Origin: Coccinella septempunctata
Lineage: Eukaryota; Arthropoda; Insecta; Coleoptera; Coccinellidae
Reading direction: 5' to 3'
DNA length: 64,000 nucleotides
Assembly: GCF_907165205.1 (NCBI RefSeq)
Contig: NC_058191.1
Span: 1,304,501-1,368,500 of the forward strand
The position numbers and the translations under genes were made by a program. Under the pieces are notes generated by a model, which saw only the letters and a program-made list of their open reading frames with translations, was not told where the DNA came from and searched no databases. Below, piece after piece: positions 23,089 to 33,618 of this stretch (within the stretch, counting starts at the first letter, position 1; every line of letters starts with the position of its first letter).

Positions 23089-23612
23089 TGATTCTTGAGG
23101 TCAAAAGAAACGCTTTTTTTCCGATTCGGCCCTGATAAAAAGATATAGCCATTTTAACTTTTCATAATGAGCTGTGCCACCCCTGGAAAAACAAAATAAC
23201 CTTCAGAATAACTAGCTAATCTGTAATCTGTGACACTAAATATCTGCGGATCTTTTGAACAGAGTTGTATTCAGCCAAAGTATCCAATTTTTCAAATTTC
23301 ACAGATCCTTTTTAATTTTTGAACATTGAATTACTCGAAAACGGCGTACCTATTATAGGAGAAAATATGAGGAATTCTTTCATTTTACAAAACGTTCAAA
23401 TATTCAATGGATGGCGTCCATCTTAGTTTCAGGGTTGGTTGGGTTCTTTGAATTTTTGGTATTTTTATGGTACGTATAATCGTAATGGTCATAATGAGAA
23501 AACTGGGAGACGTGGATGATATCTTGTGTTCGATAAAGATAAATCAAATAAATGAAAAACTATCCCGAAATACATTTCATTCGATAAAACCGTTTGTGAG
23601 ATAATTTTTTTT

Positions 23613-24470
23613 ATGGTTTTCCTGTTCGCCGACGATGCCAAATTATACAGTGTCCCATCCCTTACCTATAACCAGCTGCAGTCCGACCTGGATAGTATTA
23701 CTCTCTGGGTTGAAAAATGGTTGCTACCTCTCAACATCAGCAAGTGCTGTGTTCTGCACCTCGGCAGAAACAATCCCAGGCTTCCTTATACGCTGGCTGG
23801 AGAGTCTCTTACTGTGGTCCGGAGCCATCTTGATCTTGGGGTGATCGTCAATTCCGATCTTGACTGGTCGGAGCATATAACTGAGGCTTGTAGTAGAGCC
23901 AAGAAGGCCGCCTTCCTCATTCAACGGTCTTTCAGGGGTTGTAGTATACAGACTGCCAAATTGCTGTACACAACCTACGTGAGGCCTATTCTAGAGTACG
24001 CTGGGCCAGTTTGGTGGGTAGCTCTCAAATCTGACTTACAGCTTCTTGAGTCTATCCAGAGATGGTGCACAAGAATCCCGTTTTCCTGGTTCTCTCGACC
24101 AAGCTACGAGGCAAGAATGAGATTGTTTGACCTGACAAGATTCGAGGACCGGCGTGCCAGGGGTGACATGATAGTGGCTTTTAGGGCTACGCATGGATTC
24201 TTTGGTGTAGACCTTGAACATTTATTCCCTTTAAATACGAACCATCTTCGCGGACATAGTTTCAAACTTGCCAAGGAATCGTTTAAAACCACCTGCCGGA
24301 TGAACTTCCTACCTAATAGAATTTTCGACGTTTGGAATCGTCTCCCGAATGAAGTGGTGAATGCTGATACAGTCAACAGGTTCAAGAACATGTACGACCG
24401 ATACTATTATTATATTCTATTATATATCTATTATACTATTATATATTCTAGCATACATTGTATATATTAG
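23613..24470 (+). pseudogene. LINE reverse transcriptase, C-terminal half, frame intact
   Basis: 285 codons open. The first residues (MVFL) come from the host MITE and the LINE begins at LFADDAKLY, the YxDD-box equivalent holding two catalytic aspartates. Then follow GVIVNSDLDWSEHI, a K-K-A-A-F-L-I thumb region, LYTTYVRPILEYAGPVWW and the C-terminal block DLTRFEDRRARGDMI and FDVWNRLPNEVVNADTVNRF, all characteristic of CR1/Jockey-type ORF2 ends. The low-complexity end is rich in Tyr and Ile. The palm N-terminal motifs and endonuclease are missing, so it cannot function, though no stop or frameshift is seen. Confidence 0.88.
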
Positions 24471-24540
24471 TTCTGTATTGAGTGCATAGGTTTAACCTCC
24501 ACTCTTATTGTAGTGTAATAATAATAATAATAATAATAAT
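23621..24540 (+). mobile_element. 5'-truncated non-LTR retrotransposon with (TAA)n tail
   Basis: A 920-bp insertion into a B MITE. It starts inside the reverse transcriptase at the catalytic FADD box and ends after a roughly 70-bp 3' UTR in about eight TAA repeats. A TAA/ATT microsatellite tail plus 5' truncation is typical of CR1/Jockey-superfamily LINEs mobilised by target-primed reverse transcription. Because its reading frame is undamaged it is probably the youngest layer here. A tail-only relative is at 11803-11845. Confidence 0.85.
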
Positions 24541-24607
24541 AGCCTGTATCTCTTAAACCTAGCCGATTCGGAAAAAACGGTAAAGGAAAAAAGTGTTTCT
24601 TTTGACC

Positions 24608-24769
24608 TCCTCTACGTGCAGAATTTTGGCAAGAAAACGGCAGAAATCAGTTTGTATGCAATTGAACAGTGAATTCTGCCGAAATTACGTATGTAACTGC
24701 AGGAAATTCACGGTGCATGAATTCTCGAGTAAATTCTCTAGAGAATTTTCGGTTGTTGCAAACCGGCCT
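24608..24769. mobile_element. Truncated Harb-1-type MITE
   Basis: From about 24608 the sequence follows Harb-1 (GCAAGAAAACGGCAGAAATC; GAATTCTCGAGTAAATTCTC) and ends with TTGCAAACCGGCCT followed by TAA. The left half is missing where the B MITE abuts, suggesting that B inserted into this MITE with loss of the junction. Confidence 0.65.
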
Positions 24770-25154
24770 TAAACTACAATATTTAAATATTTGAGGCTTT
24801 TGTCATGAACGATCTTCGAAGGGTGGAGGTAAGTTGAGTTTTTTTTGAATGGCAACCGTAAAGTTTAGTGCAAGAAATGGATTGAGTTAACAGTGTTAAC
24901 CCCATATTTGAAGGATGATTTTGAATAGTTTCCGCGGTGTATTTGAAAAAATCATGAATTAAACTCATACTTATTCAGTTTGTACTTGCATATGCAGTGA
25001 TAACCCAAATTGGGGAGAATTCCCCGTTGACGTTTATGCAAACTGATTAAAGGCATATCAAATCTACTTATTTGCATGGAAAATACAAGGGATCAGTTTT
25101 TAATTAGGTATATTTATTTTTGCTATGGAAGAAAATTGAATTATCGACATTCGT

Positions 25155-25435
25155 TCAAGCTTGAATGAAATTCTCAAATGCCACCACTTTTTTGGGTCTC
25201 CGAATAGAAGGAAATTCTTTGTCATCCTCTTCATTCAAAATTTTTCTAATTGTGAAAACATTCAGCTGAGATATAAGTCGTTTAGATTCAGATGAACATT
25301 GAACATGTTCGCTACCGTCTGATGTATTGTAGATTAGAATATCAGGGTTACATCTATTTGAATTGGCGGACCTGAATTCTAAATAGCACTGCCTGAAAAC
25401 CTGTATTCTCTCTTTTTCAATCACTTCGGCATTTT
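25155..25435 (-). pseudogene. Tc1/mariner-like transposase N-terminus of element F (copy 1)
   Basis: The minus-strand ORF reads ...SESKRLISQLNVFTIRKILN EEDDKEFPSIRRPKK. A region of the pattern S-x2-T-I-x-K-I-x-(N/K)-E followed by R-(R/G)-P-K-K is typical of the N-terminal helix-turn-helix and hinge of Tc1/mariner-related insect transposases. The ancestral start (MPK...) is just upstream at 25435; a single-base loss there puts a TGA in frame. The homologous region in copy 2 (46304-46603, plus) is also broken. Confidence 0.5.
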
Positions 25436-25570
25436 TGTAATATTAGTTTTGGCAACGGCGTTATGACATTAACGATATTTCATGAGTGCCAAACTTACTC
25501 CGTTCTAGTTACAAAAACTTGAGGAGATTATTTCATGGCCAACCGAGTGCTAAAATAAAAGTTAATGGAG

Positions 25571-26785
25571 TATACCTCAGTTATTCCTAGATATGGGGTC
25601 CTATATCTTGAGAATTTGCAGTTTTTTCTCAAGCAATTATCCATATTATTCACGAGATATTCAACAAATTGTATAAGATTTTTTTTCCATTAGTAATAAC
25701 AGAACATAAAGAGAATATCCAGGAGAAATCAAAGTAGACATCCTGGATATAAACAGACGTTTAAAAGACTATCCATGGTTAATCTTGAAATTATCTAAAT
25801 GTATATCCAGTCGATTTACTGATTAATGGGAGAGTATTTTTATAATAAGATAAGCGAACGAATTTCATTGGTAGGCATATTTCCTATCCCATCCATCTAA
25901 CATATGTATCCAATGGTTATACAGACTATCCATTAACGATATCCTGGTGAAGTATTAAGGTTTTGTACTTTCATATTCTATCGACTCTCTTCTGAAGACA
26001 TAATTTAATCGATTAATATAAAAATTGACTCGAATTATAGACTGAGTGACTGAGTCTCAGAGAGGTCGTGCTACAAAAAATTGGCAAAATATAAGAAAAC
26101 AAACTGCATAAGTAATACACCTAAAACATAATCACTACAAGAACACTTATGCAACATACGAATGTGTCCTACTTCCTAAACTACCTTGACTTAATATATC
26201 GAATACCTACTTGATTTTACCACTTTAGAATCACCACCAGTAAATCTTCCTAAATAAGACCAGGACCCACCCAATTTGAACCACGATATAGTTCGTTTGA
26301 ACCTCTTCTGAAGCCGGCTTTCCTCTTTCATAATTGAGACGTCAAGAAGTTATATGACTGCCAGGATCTTTTGTATCACACTGCAATATTATGAATATAC
26401 ATGAAGCCCTATTACCGGCATAAAGTGGTCCCTTTTTAATGAGATCTATTTAGTAGTCCTAAAACTGCCCATCAGTGACTTTTATGTCAGTATTCGGTCT
26501 CTGTGTGGGGGTGGCAGTTGACCGCCAGGTACAATTAATGGAAATACACGGGAGGAATGTGTGAACCACCGTGTTGAGTTTAATTGATTAGATAAGACAG
26601 GTCCGAAAAAGTTTTAGTTTTTTTCAGTTGTTCCTACGATTGTATTTTACTGAGAAACAAGTGAACTGTTTGAAAATGTGATGAATTTAAATATTTATAT
26701 CTGTAATACGATATAAAATCAAGGGTGATTAGCTGTCCTTGACAGGAGTCCTTCAGAAGCACGTGATCCTATGTGAAAAGAATAA
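25571..26785. other. No recognisable feature
   Basis: A+T-rich, without long ORFs, repeat ends or CpG blocks. Nothing recognised. Confidence 0.4.
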
Positions 26786-27775
26786 GACCTGTTTGCACCA
26801 AACGCACTTAGTGTTAAGTGTCCCTTAAAATGAACCCTTAACTTAAATTACGTTGCACCAACTGTAAAGTTACATTTAAATGGCTAAAGCTAGCCTTAAA
26901 TTAAAGCGCTTGTAATGTCCACTTAGGTATTTAAGGGCGGGATTCTAACCTACAATAATTTGTTGAACTCATAAACTGGCTGCAGAACTGCTGTGGTTTT
27001 TCTAAGAACGTCAAGTACCTTTTATTTGACAATCCATCTCATTATCAATAATAATGCTAATTCAGCAACAAAAAGTTGTCACTCTTTGGTAATAATATAA
27101 TAGTTTACTTGACACTGACTGACAGGACAACAAAGTTAGGTTAATAATATAATAATAATAATAATAATATTTATTTGCAACAACAATATAATATGTACAA
27201 AACATAGGTACATATAATATACGATGTAATAATTACGTCCAAATAAACGGAAAATATTATTAGCCAATTAGAACATCACTGTTGTGCATGGGCAATACAC
27301 TTTTTATATGTTTAGAATCTTAGACGCCTATTTCTAGCGTTCGTGGTGCTTGCACCTATCTCATGTTACAACAAACACATAATTATACAACAAAATATAG
27401 TTTTATCCTCTTTTTAAATCATTGCGGCTTTCGTGTGGGGGTGACAGAAGCAAAAGGCACATTAAGAGTTTCAGTTATTCTCAATCAGCTGTTTTGTCTC
27501 GAACCTTCCCAGAAGAATGATATATTTTTTAAATAAAAATGAAATGACAACGATCATCGGCAACCGGCCAACCAATGAAATGGCTTTATTAGACTAGAAT
27601 GAAGTTGCACCAAAATAAAAAACTGAAATATCACTAGATATGAAAACTTAAGGGTCCCTTACTTAAGATTCTGTTAAGCCGCAATCGTGCAACTGACAAT
27701 AAAATTAAGCGTCCATTAACTTTGAACTACGCTTAGTTAAGTACTCATTTTAAGGGGGATTGGTGCTAACGGGCC
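26786..27775. mobile_element. Harbinger-type MITE (Harb-3) with a LINE tail inside
   Basis: Left end GACCTGTTTGCACCAAACGC, right end GGTGCTAACGGGCC: the same GGCCCGTTTGCACC-type terminus as the other Harb elements, more diverged. Flanks are TAA on the left but TTA on the right, so the target duplication is not exact. Subterminal TTAAGTG/CTTAA words occur at both ends. A related copy ends at 54377. An insertion of about 390 bp (27141-27537) is absent from that copy. Confidence 0.68.
27141..27537 (-). mobile_element. LINE 3' end inserted in Harb-3
   Basis: On the minus strand this segment ends TTGTTGCAAATAAATATTAT followed by an ATT repeat, the shape of a LINE 3' UTR and tail. The related MITE at 54143-54150 runs straight across (AAGTTAGGTTAATGAAATGA), confirming insertion. 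No reverse transcriptase part remains. Confidence 0.6.
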
Positions 27776-28033
27776 TTAGAATCTTAAAAAAAGTTCCTTA
27801 CAAAGATAGAAGCCACCTATATTTTTGCACTTTATGGTAAAAAGTTCAGAAGTACCCTTCCTACAAATGAAAGTGTGTTTTCTAATGATCATATTTATTC
27901 CGAATTTATATCACATGATTAATAAAATAATCTTGGTGTATAGAAAAAATTTAAACATTGAACGACATTGACTAACATAATAAACATATTAGTATGGGAA
28001 TTCTATTATTTGAAGATTCATTAAAAACTTTGC

Positions 28034-28115
28034 CGCAGTCGGTAGGATTCGAACCTACGCTCCCAGAGGGAATCTGATTTCTAGTCAGACGCCTTAACCG
28101 CTCGGCCACGACTGC
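28034..28115 (-). tRNA. tRNA-Ser (anticodon AGA)
   Basis: 82 nt without CCA. The 7-bp acceptor stem GCAGTCG/CGACTGC is perfect, with discriminator G. The D arm is GCC GAGCGGTTAA GGC, the anticodon arm TCTGA CTAGAAA TCAGA (anticodon AGA, plus-strand 28080-28082), followed by a long 14-nt variable arm typical of class II tRNA-Ser and a T arm GTAGG TTCGAAT CCTAC. The A box (TGGCCGAGCGG) and B box (GGTTCGAATCC) are intact. A T5 run follows on the minus strand (28023-28027), suitable as a Pol III terminator. No intron. Identical to the gene at 31533-31614. Confidence 0.97.
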
Positions 28116-28331
28116 TTATGTTAAACGAACGGACATACTGTTATATAACTCTGCTAGGAAAGTAAACCCCAGCGGCGGATGTAAGAATGTGCAGTGCATT
28201 GGAACTCCGAACATACGGGGACTCCAAGTGCTCATAAGCAGTATTTGGACTACGTAGCTGAGATCAACTTCATATTACATATTTCGATATATTTTTCCAT
28301 TGACTATTTGTATTATATGGAGAAAAACTAA

Positions 28332-28400
28332 TAGAGAGAGAAAAAGTTTATTTTATGGCCATCGACCTAGGTCCTTCAGCCCTAAAAAAAAAAACTAATA
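28332..28400 (-). mobile_element. LINE 3' tail with CT repeat
   Basis: Read on the minus strand: GACCTAGGTCGATGGCCATA, then AAATAAACTTTTTCTCTCTC. An AATAAA-type signal directly followed by a CT-repeat end parallels 9739-9762 and 15131-15160. The coding part is not visible. Confidence 0.4.
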
Positions 28401-28536
28401 TGTATGTATTAAATTGATAATTCCATCAGAATATTATTCGCATTACATCAAATCATTCCAAATTACATGATTTCTTCGGAGGTTACGTACTGCGACCTCA
28501 TTTCTTTTTCCCCTTGAGAAGATATGTAAGTATATA

Positions 28537-29470
28537 GAGTCATTCGGGGCAACTGAGCGCACTTTTGCCTTTCAAGCCATGCCCTGTTTCAAATGTTGAA
28601 GCTAGGAAAATTAAAACATATTCATAAGATAGAGAATTTTCTAATCTATAAAATAACATCAAAAAGCCAACAAACAAAAACGTTTTCTTTCCGCAAAAAG
28701 AAATTTAATGGTGGAAGTCGGAGTGCGTTCACATGCCCCGTAGTGCGGGTAAGTGTGCGAACCCTCACGGGGTAAGTGAACGCAGTGCTTAGTGAACCAC
28801 ACAATCAAAACAAATTACAAAATAATGTCATCAAAATGTTACAGTATTAAAGAAATGCTGTTTATTGTCAATAAAGAAGCGCCTTTTTATAAGCACTGCA
28901 TTATTGTTCGTGCCACAATTCCTGGTGAACACAACACTTGATACATTCCCCTGTTGGTGGCTCTTCATATTTTTCCGAACAGATAGAACAATATTGATCG
29001 AGTCTTAACCAAGAAAATCAACAATGTCATAATTTATTCCTCACTGAACTAATGCCCATATAATGAATCTATGCGCACACTTATCTGCGCACACTTTCCC
29101 CAGTAAACCAAAATTTGAATTGACATTCTTATCGAGTTGAGCGGCTAAGAGAGCCTAAAATTTTTTATTATATATTTAGATTAATATGCTTATTTATGAT
29201 CGAATAAAATATTGTTTAACACTGTCGGACTCGGAACTTGGACCTGGCAGAATTTGCAGAGATGCTGAAAATCAACAAGAAAACTAGTGAATTTGATTGA
29301 TTGCAAATAAAAAGTTAACGAAACTTCGCACGGCGCACCCCTATGAAAAACTAATTTGGGGATTCTGCGCCCTTGCATCACCCAAATGAACCCCTCTTTC
29401 ATACATTGCATAGTCGAAATATACGCACTGCGCACACTTACCCACTGCGCACAGTTACCCCGAATGACTC
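28537..29470 (-). mobile_element. pogo/Tigger-like non-autonomous element (H), 934 bp
   Basis: Inverted ends GAGTCATTCGGGGCAACTGA (left) and CAGTTACCCCGAATGACTC (right), flanked by TA. Motifs of the same kind recur internally (GCACACTTACCC, CGTGAGGG...). It carries a zinc-finger remnant on the minus strand. TA target, G-rich ACTT/AAGT-type ends and a C-terminal zinc finger together suggest a pogo/Tigger derivative; this is inferred, not proved. Confidence 0.6.
28905..29005 (-). pseudogene. Zinc-finger remnant of a pogo-like transposase
   Basis: The minus-strand reading is YCSICSEKYEEPPTGECIKC followed by CVHQELWHEQ and a stop. The spacing C-x2-C...C-x2-C...W-H resembles the PHD-like finger found at the C-terminus of many insect Tigger/pogo-type transposases. 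The DDE domain is absent. Confidence 0.5.
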
Positions 29471-31532
29471 TACCTATTAGTTTGTTATTATTTATTGCTA
29501 AAAGGGTTTTGAAGTTACTGTATTTTATGATTATAGACTTTATTTGTGTGACTTCAAATCCTACAAGTGCAAAGCTAGTAAAATTGCAATAACATATGAT
29601 TAAGACCCCCATTTCGAAGAAAAAAGGCAAAACAATATTCAAAATAAATATTTTCTACAATATCCAGGAAACAATGAATAATGATGTTTCTTTCGATGGT
29701 ATCATCATTGCACTCAATGTACTTTTCGAATTTCTATCTTCATCTTCTTCACTTAACGTAAAAGAAAAAACTAATTCGAATGTGTGAGCAATTTCACAGT
29801 AAATATTTTCAAAGGATAGGCTTCATTTCTCTGAAATTCTTCAATCTTCATCACCTTTTTCTACCTGAATTAGAATTTTGTATCAAAAATTATGAGAAAA
29901 TACCAAATGCTAGTTTTGTTTGAAACTGCTTTTACTAAAACTATTTTTCACTAACATGTGTTAGTTATTTCCGCTAAAGTGTAGGCGGTTCTCAAGTATG
30001 ATTTACAAGTTAGTTCAAAATTATGTTCACAGTAAATATTTTCATCTTGAAACTTAGCATTCATTACTACTATGACAATTAACAGTTTGACAGTTTGTGG
30101 GAGAGTAAATGCAGAAATAACTATTGAAGGAATGATTTCACTATGATGAAAATTCATGAAAATGAACCACACTGAAAGGAACAACTTCATAACCCACAAA
30201 GGCCTAAGGAAGCAGATTCCATTCCAGAAGGAATAATTAAATAGGCGTCTAATAGTTACTCCTACTAGATCTCCGAGATAAGGAAAGCTATTATAATTAT
30301 TGGTGGAAGAAGCTCAACAGTAACAAAATACCCGTTCAAGAAGCCCCATTATGAACCCCCAATATAATTAAGCATTTACCAGATACCATCTTCAACCACA
30401 TAAGAATCGAATTTGAATTTTCTGACCCAATTTACCTACCCGTTGCTCTTAGGGCAATGTATATCTGATGTGGGATGTATCCAGAAACCACACAAAATGT
30501 TCCATTGTAGGTATTCATGCAAATATTTATAAACCATTAATTTTCTTTTATTCTTTTATCGATACTTGTACATCTGAGAGGATTCGTTAACCCCCTCTGG
30601 TTTTTACACTAAAGATAAGGGAATCTTAAATTAACTACGATGGTGTGAAGTTTATGTTCTAATCAGATCGCTAATGGGGTGGAGATGCAATCGCCTATTC
30701 CAGACTATTCTTTAGTTGATGAGATCCTGGATAGGTTGCCTATTGATAGTCTGCTGTGAAAAATTATAATTTTCATAGCTCAGTGTATTCTTATTCTTCA
30801 CCTTTAGAGATCAAATGATAAAACGAGTTCTATTATTTCTTATTTACTATATATTGATTTTTTTTCTTTTTCATTGTTGGACGAAACTCATTTACCTTTA
30901 CATTGTTTTTTTCTTATGAATGGTCCATGCTTAGAATATACTCCTATCCAACGAACCGATACTACGAAAAAAAAACACTATTGCTAGAGCACAGGGTATT
31001 ATTAATCTATATCTTGACTATTCTGAAAAATTGTGTATTCTTAATTTTGTGGAGAGTTTATTCGAATTTATTTTGCAGAATGTTTTTTTTTTAGAAACTG
31101 GAAATTAAATTTAAATTATTCGAAAAATAATAAAAACATTGCTTTTTCTCCCATATATACCCATAGGTATGGAAATCCAAATATGTATGTATTTCGTAGG
31201 AGATTATGGACTCATGAAATAACACCCTCGAGTATTAACTCAATGGGGTTGAATAGTCAAAGATAATACTAAACATGGGTAACAATGAAATGCCAACATA
31301 TAAAACAATGAAAGTGTTAGATTCAACATATAAGTGATCAATATATATATAATGTAATATTGTATTGTATAGGGTATAATATACTATTGTATAGGGTAGT
31401 CAACTGAACATATTTTGATTATTAATTCATTGATTATGTAATGAACATTCTCCTTATCAATTTATTTTCTCAAAATCAAGAAGGTTTTTGTTCATGTTGA
31501 CAACTTTTTTGGTAAAGTATTAAAAATTTGAT
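29471..31532. other. No recognisable protein gene
   Basis: ORFs at 29190-29642 (minus, reaching into element H), 29596-29787, 29951-30199 and 30903-31094 have no known motif. Around 31357-31400 a GTATAGGGTA word is repeated twice. Nothing else recognised. Confidence 0.35.
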
Positions 31533-31614
31533 CGCAGTCGGTAGGATTCGAACCTACGCTCCCAGAGGGAATCTGATTTCTAGTCAGACGCCTTAACCGC
31601 TCGGCCACGACTGC
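31533..31614 (-). tRNA. tRNA-Ser (anticodon AGA), second copy
   Basis: Base-for-base identical to the gene at 28034-28115 over all 82 nt, including acceptor stem, anticodon loop CTAGAAA, 14-nt variable arm and B box. A minus-strand T5 run lies just downstream (31522-31526). The flanks are unrelated to those of the first copy, so the duplicated unit is short or the flanks have diverged. Confidence 0.97.
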
Positions 31615-32917
31615 TGCTGTGTGAAATTTTGCATAAAAAGAAAGTAACTAATTTTGCTCAGCCAAAGAGCTGTTCCATAAGTGAATGAGCTTGGCTCTTA
31701 GCTCACCTTTAATGACAGTATTGGGGTTGTAATATATCCAAACTAACTGGAGAGGTAAGCTAATACACGAGGTTATATGTTGGTAACTGTTAATTATACA
31801 CCCTGACTAAAAAATACTCGGTGTTCCCTCATGTAAGTAGGATGGGACAATGAATATGTAGACAGGGTGTTCTAAAGTGACTTTGATAATTTTATGATTA
31901 GGAGATTTTATAAAAAAATTTGATCTTGGTATATAGAGTATGCTCTTCAGATTATTTCAATGGAAAAGGAATATAATGTACACTTCGTATTCTTTACGAT
32001 CAACTATTATGAAGAGGTAATTTCATCGGTAAAAAAAGCTTATATTGTATGCTGTTCTTCGACAAATTACGTCCTTTCCAAATATAGGTATATACAGAGG
32101 TATTCATGAAAGAGTTTTGGTTTCGCAATATAAATAACACGTTGTTATTCAATGAATATTGAAATTATTATAATAACAATTAATTCCATATGTACCTAGT
32201 ACATGTTTTTGATGAATTAATAATCATAGAACAGCTCGAATATGATTTTCATATCATAAACGTAGAAGGAAATTTGAGGATTATCAAAGAACACCATTCA
32301 TACATGTGGGAATACTCAGTATAAACGAATTTCAACAGTAGCGAAAAATATTCATTCTGAGAAATTGACCCACGAAAGGCTCACACTATTACCATTCTTA
32401 TTATAGGTATTTTTATTTTTTATTGTTGTTATCTAAACTGATTCCAAAATTTGAGGGGTCCACTTTGTAGTATTCCCAAAAATTGGCAATAATTAGAATA
32501 ATAATGGTGGCTCAACAATTCTACCTGCACTTGACGATATATTCATATCATTTGATTCCATTTGAATTTTTTCATTGTTGACATTTCACCTAGATCAAAT
32601 GAAACCATTCTGAAGAGAAGCGAATTCCCAGAAAACTCAATAGATTTAGGTAGCGCAGGATCAATTTATTGTCATTCTGTCCCTATAGAAATAGTCACCA
32701 AAATAGAACATAAGGAAGAACACACACGAGAAGAATTCTGAATGGAATATAGGAATGGAATATATGTAATACCTACTATAATTTATTGATTTTTACATTT
32801 CTCTCTATACTCAATAATAAACGAAGAATATTTGTAGAAAAAAGATAAATGCAAAAAGATAAAATGTTAGACTTTCACAGATCTTCATAGCTCCTTCTCA
32901 GGTGTGGAGTACCTATA
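31615..32917. other. No gene; solo CAGGGTG end at 31863
   Basis: A left-type terminus (TAGACAGGGTGTTCTAAAGT) begins at about 31860, but I could not find its partner; it is a truncated MITE of the CAGGGTG group. The rest is A+T-rich without recognised features. Confidence 0.35.
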
Positions 32918-33618
32918 CAGGGTGAGTCTTTAACTCCTACAAATATTTAAACAGTAGATTTTTGAGGTCAAAAGAAACACTTTTTCCTCTTACCGTTTTT
33001 TTCGAATCGACTCGGTTCAAAAGATACAGGCTGTGGAAAATCATAAAATGTTATTTTTAATTTTATTTCACAAACGGTTTTATCGAATGAAATGAATTTG
33101 GGAAAATATTTCTCCATTTATTTGATGAATCTTTTTCGAACACAGGATATCACCCACGTCTCCTAGTTTTCTCATTATGGCCATTATACGTACCATAAAA
33201 ATACCAAAAATTCAAAGAGCCCAACTCTTGGAACTCAGTTGATCGCTATCTAATGAATATTTGAACGTTTTGTAAAATAAAAGTCTTCATATTTTCTCGT
33301 ATAATGCGCCGTTTTGTTCATAAATTAAAAATCTCAAAAAGTATCTGTGCAATTTGAAATATTGGGTACTTTGGCTGAATACAACTCTATTTACAACTCG
33401 GTTTGAAATATACACAGCTGCGTAGTGTCACAGATTTAGCTAGTTATTCTGAAGGTGATTTTGTTTTTCCAGTGGTGGCATAGCTCATTATGAAAACTTA
33501 AAATGGCTATAACTCTTTATCAGGGCCGAATCGGAAAAAATGGTATAGGAAAAAAGTGTTTCTTTTGAACTCAAAAATCTACTGTTAAAATATTTGAAGC
33601 AGTCAAATACTCACCCTG
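32918..33618 (-). mobile_element. MITE family B, full-length copy 4
   Basis: 701 bp, TA-flanked. Left CAGGGTGAGTCTTTAACTCC; right AAATACTCACCCTG. The interior is the reverse complement of copy 1 (e.g. CTCATTATGGCCATTATACG). This is the best-preserved copy and useful as the family reference. Confidence 0.82.

Larger units (their letters stand above)
23089..24607 (+). mobile_element. MITE family B, copy 3, split by a LINE
   Basis: The left part (23089-23620) starts at GATTCTTGAGGTCAAAAGAA. After the LINE, the right part (24541-24607) resumes with AGCCTGTATCTCTTAAACCT and ends in GTTTCTTTTGACCTC. Copy 1 (9050-9090) shows the uninterrupted junction (TGGTTTTTCAACAGCCTGTA). Both outer CAGGGTG ends are missing. 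Confidence 0.72.
22515..25570 (-). mobile_element. Tc1/mariner-like element 'F', copy 1, with nested insertions
   Basis: TA-flanked termini CTCCATTCACTTTTATTTTA (left, continuing GCACTCGGTTGG) and the inverted form (CCAACCGAGTGCTAAAATAA...) ending at 25570. Orientation is minus, with the transposase N-terminus near the right end. The 3056 bp include foreign layers: a B MITE (23089-24607) interrupted by a LINE (23621-24540), and a Harbinger MITE fragment (24608-24769). F-derived flanks are 22515-23088 and 24770-25570; both match copy 2 at 46160-47371. Confidence 0.75.

Noticed and set aside
29190..29642. 150-codon minus-strand ORF
   Set aside because: It crosses the end of element H at 29470 and has no recognisable domain. 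Hydrophobic stretches are explained by A+T-rich codons.
28034..31614. CRISPR-like spacing of two identical 82-bp repeats
   Set aside because: They are tRNA genes with a full class II cloverleaf, 3.4 kb apart; no array exists. No direct-repeat array of CRISPR type is seen anywhere in the window.
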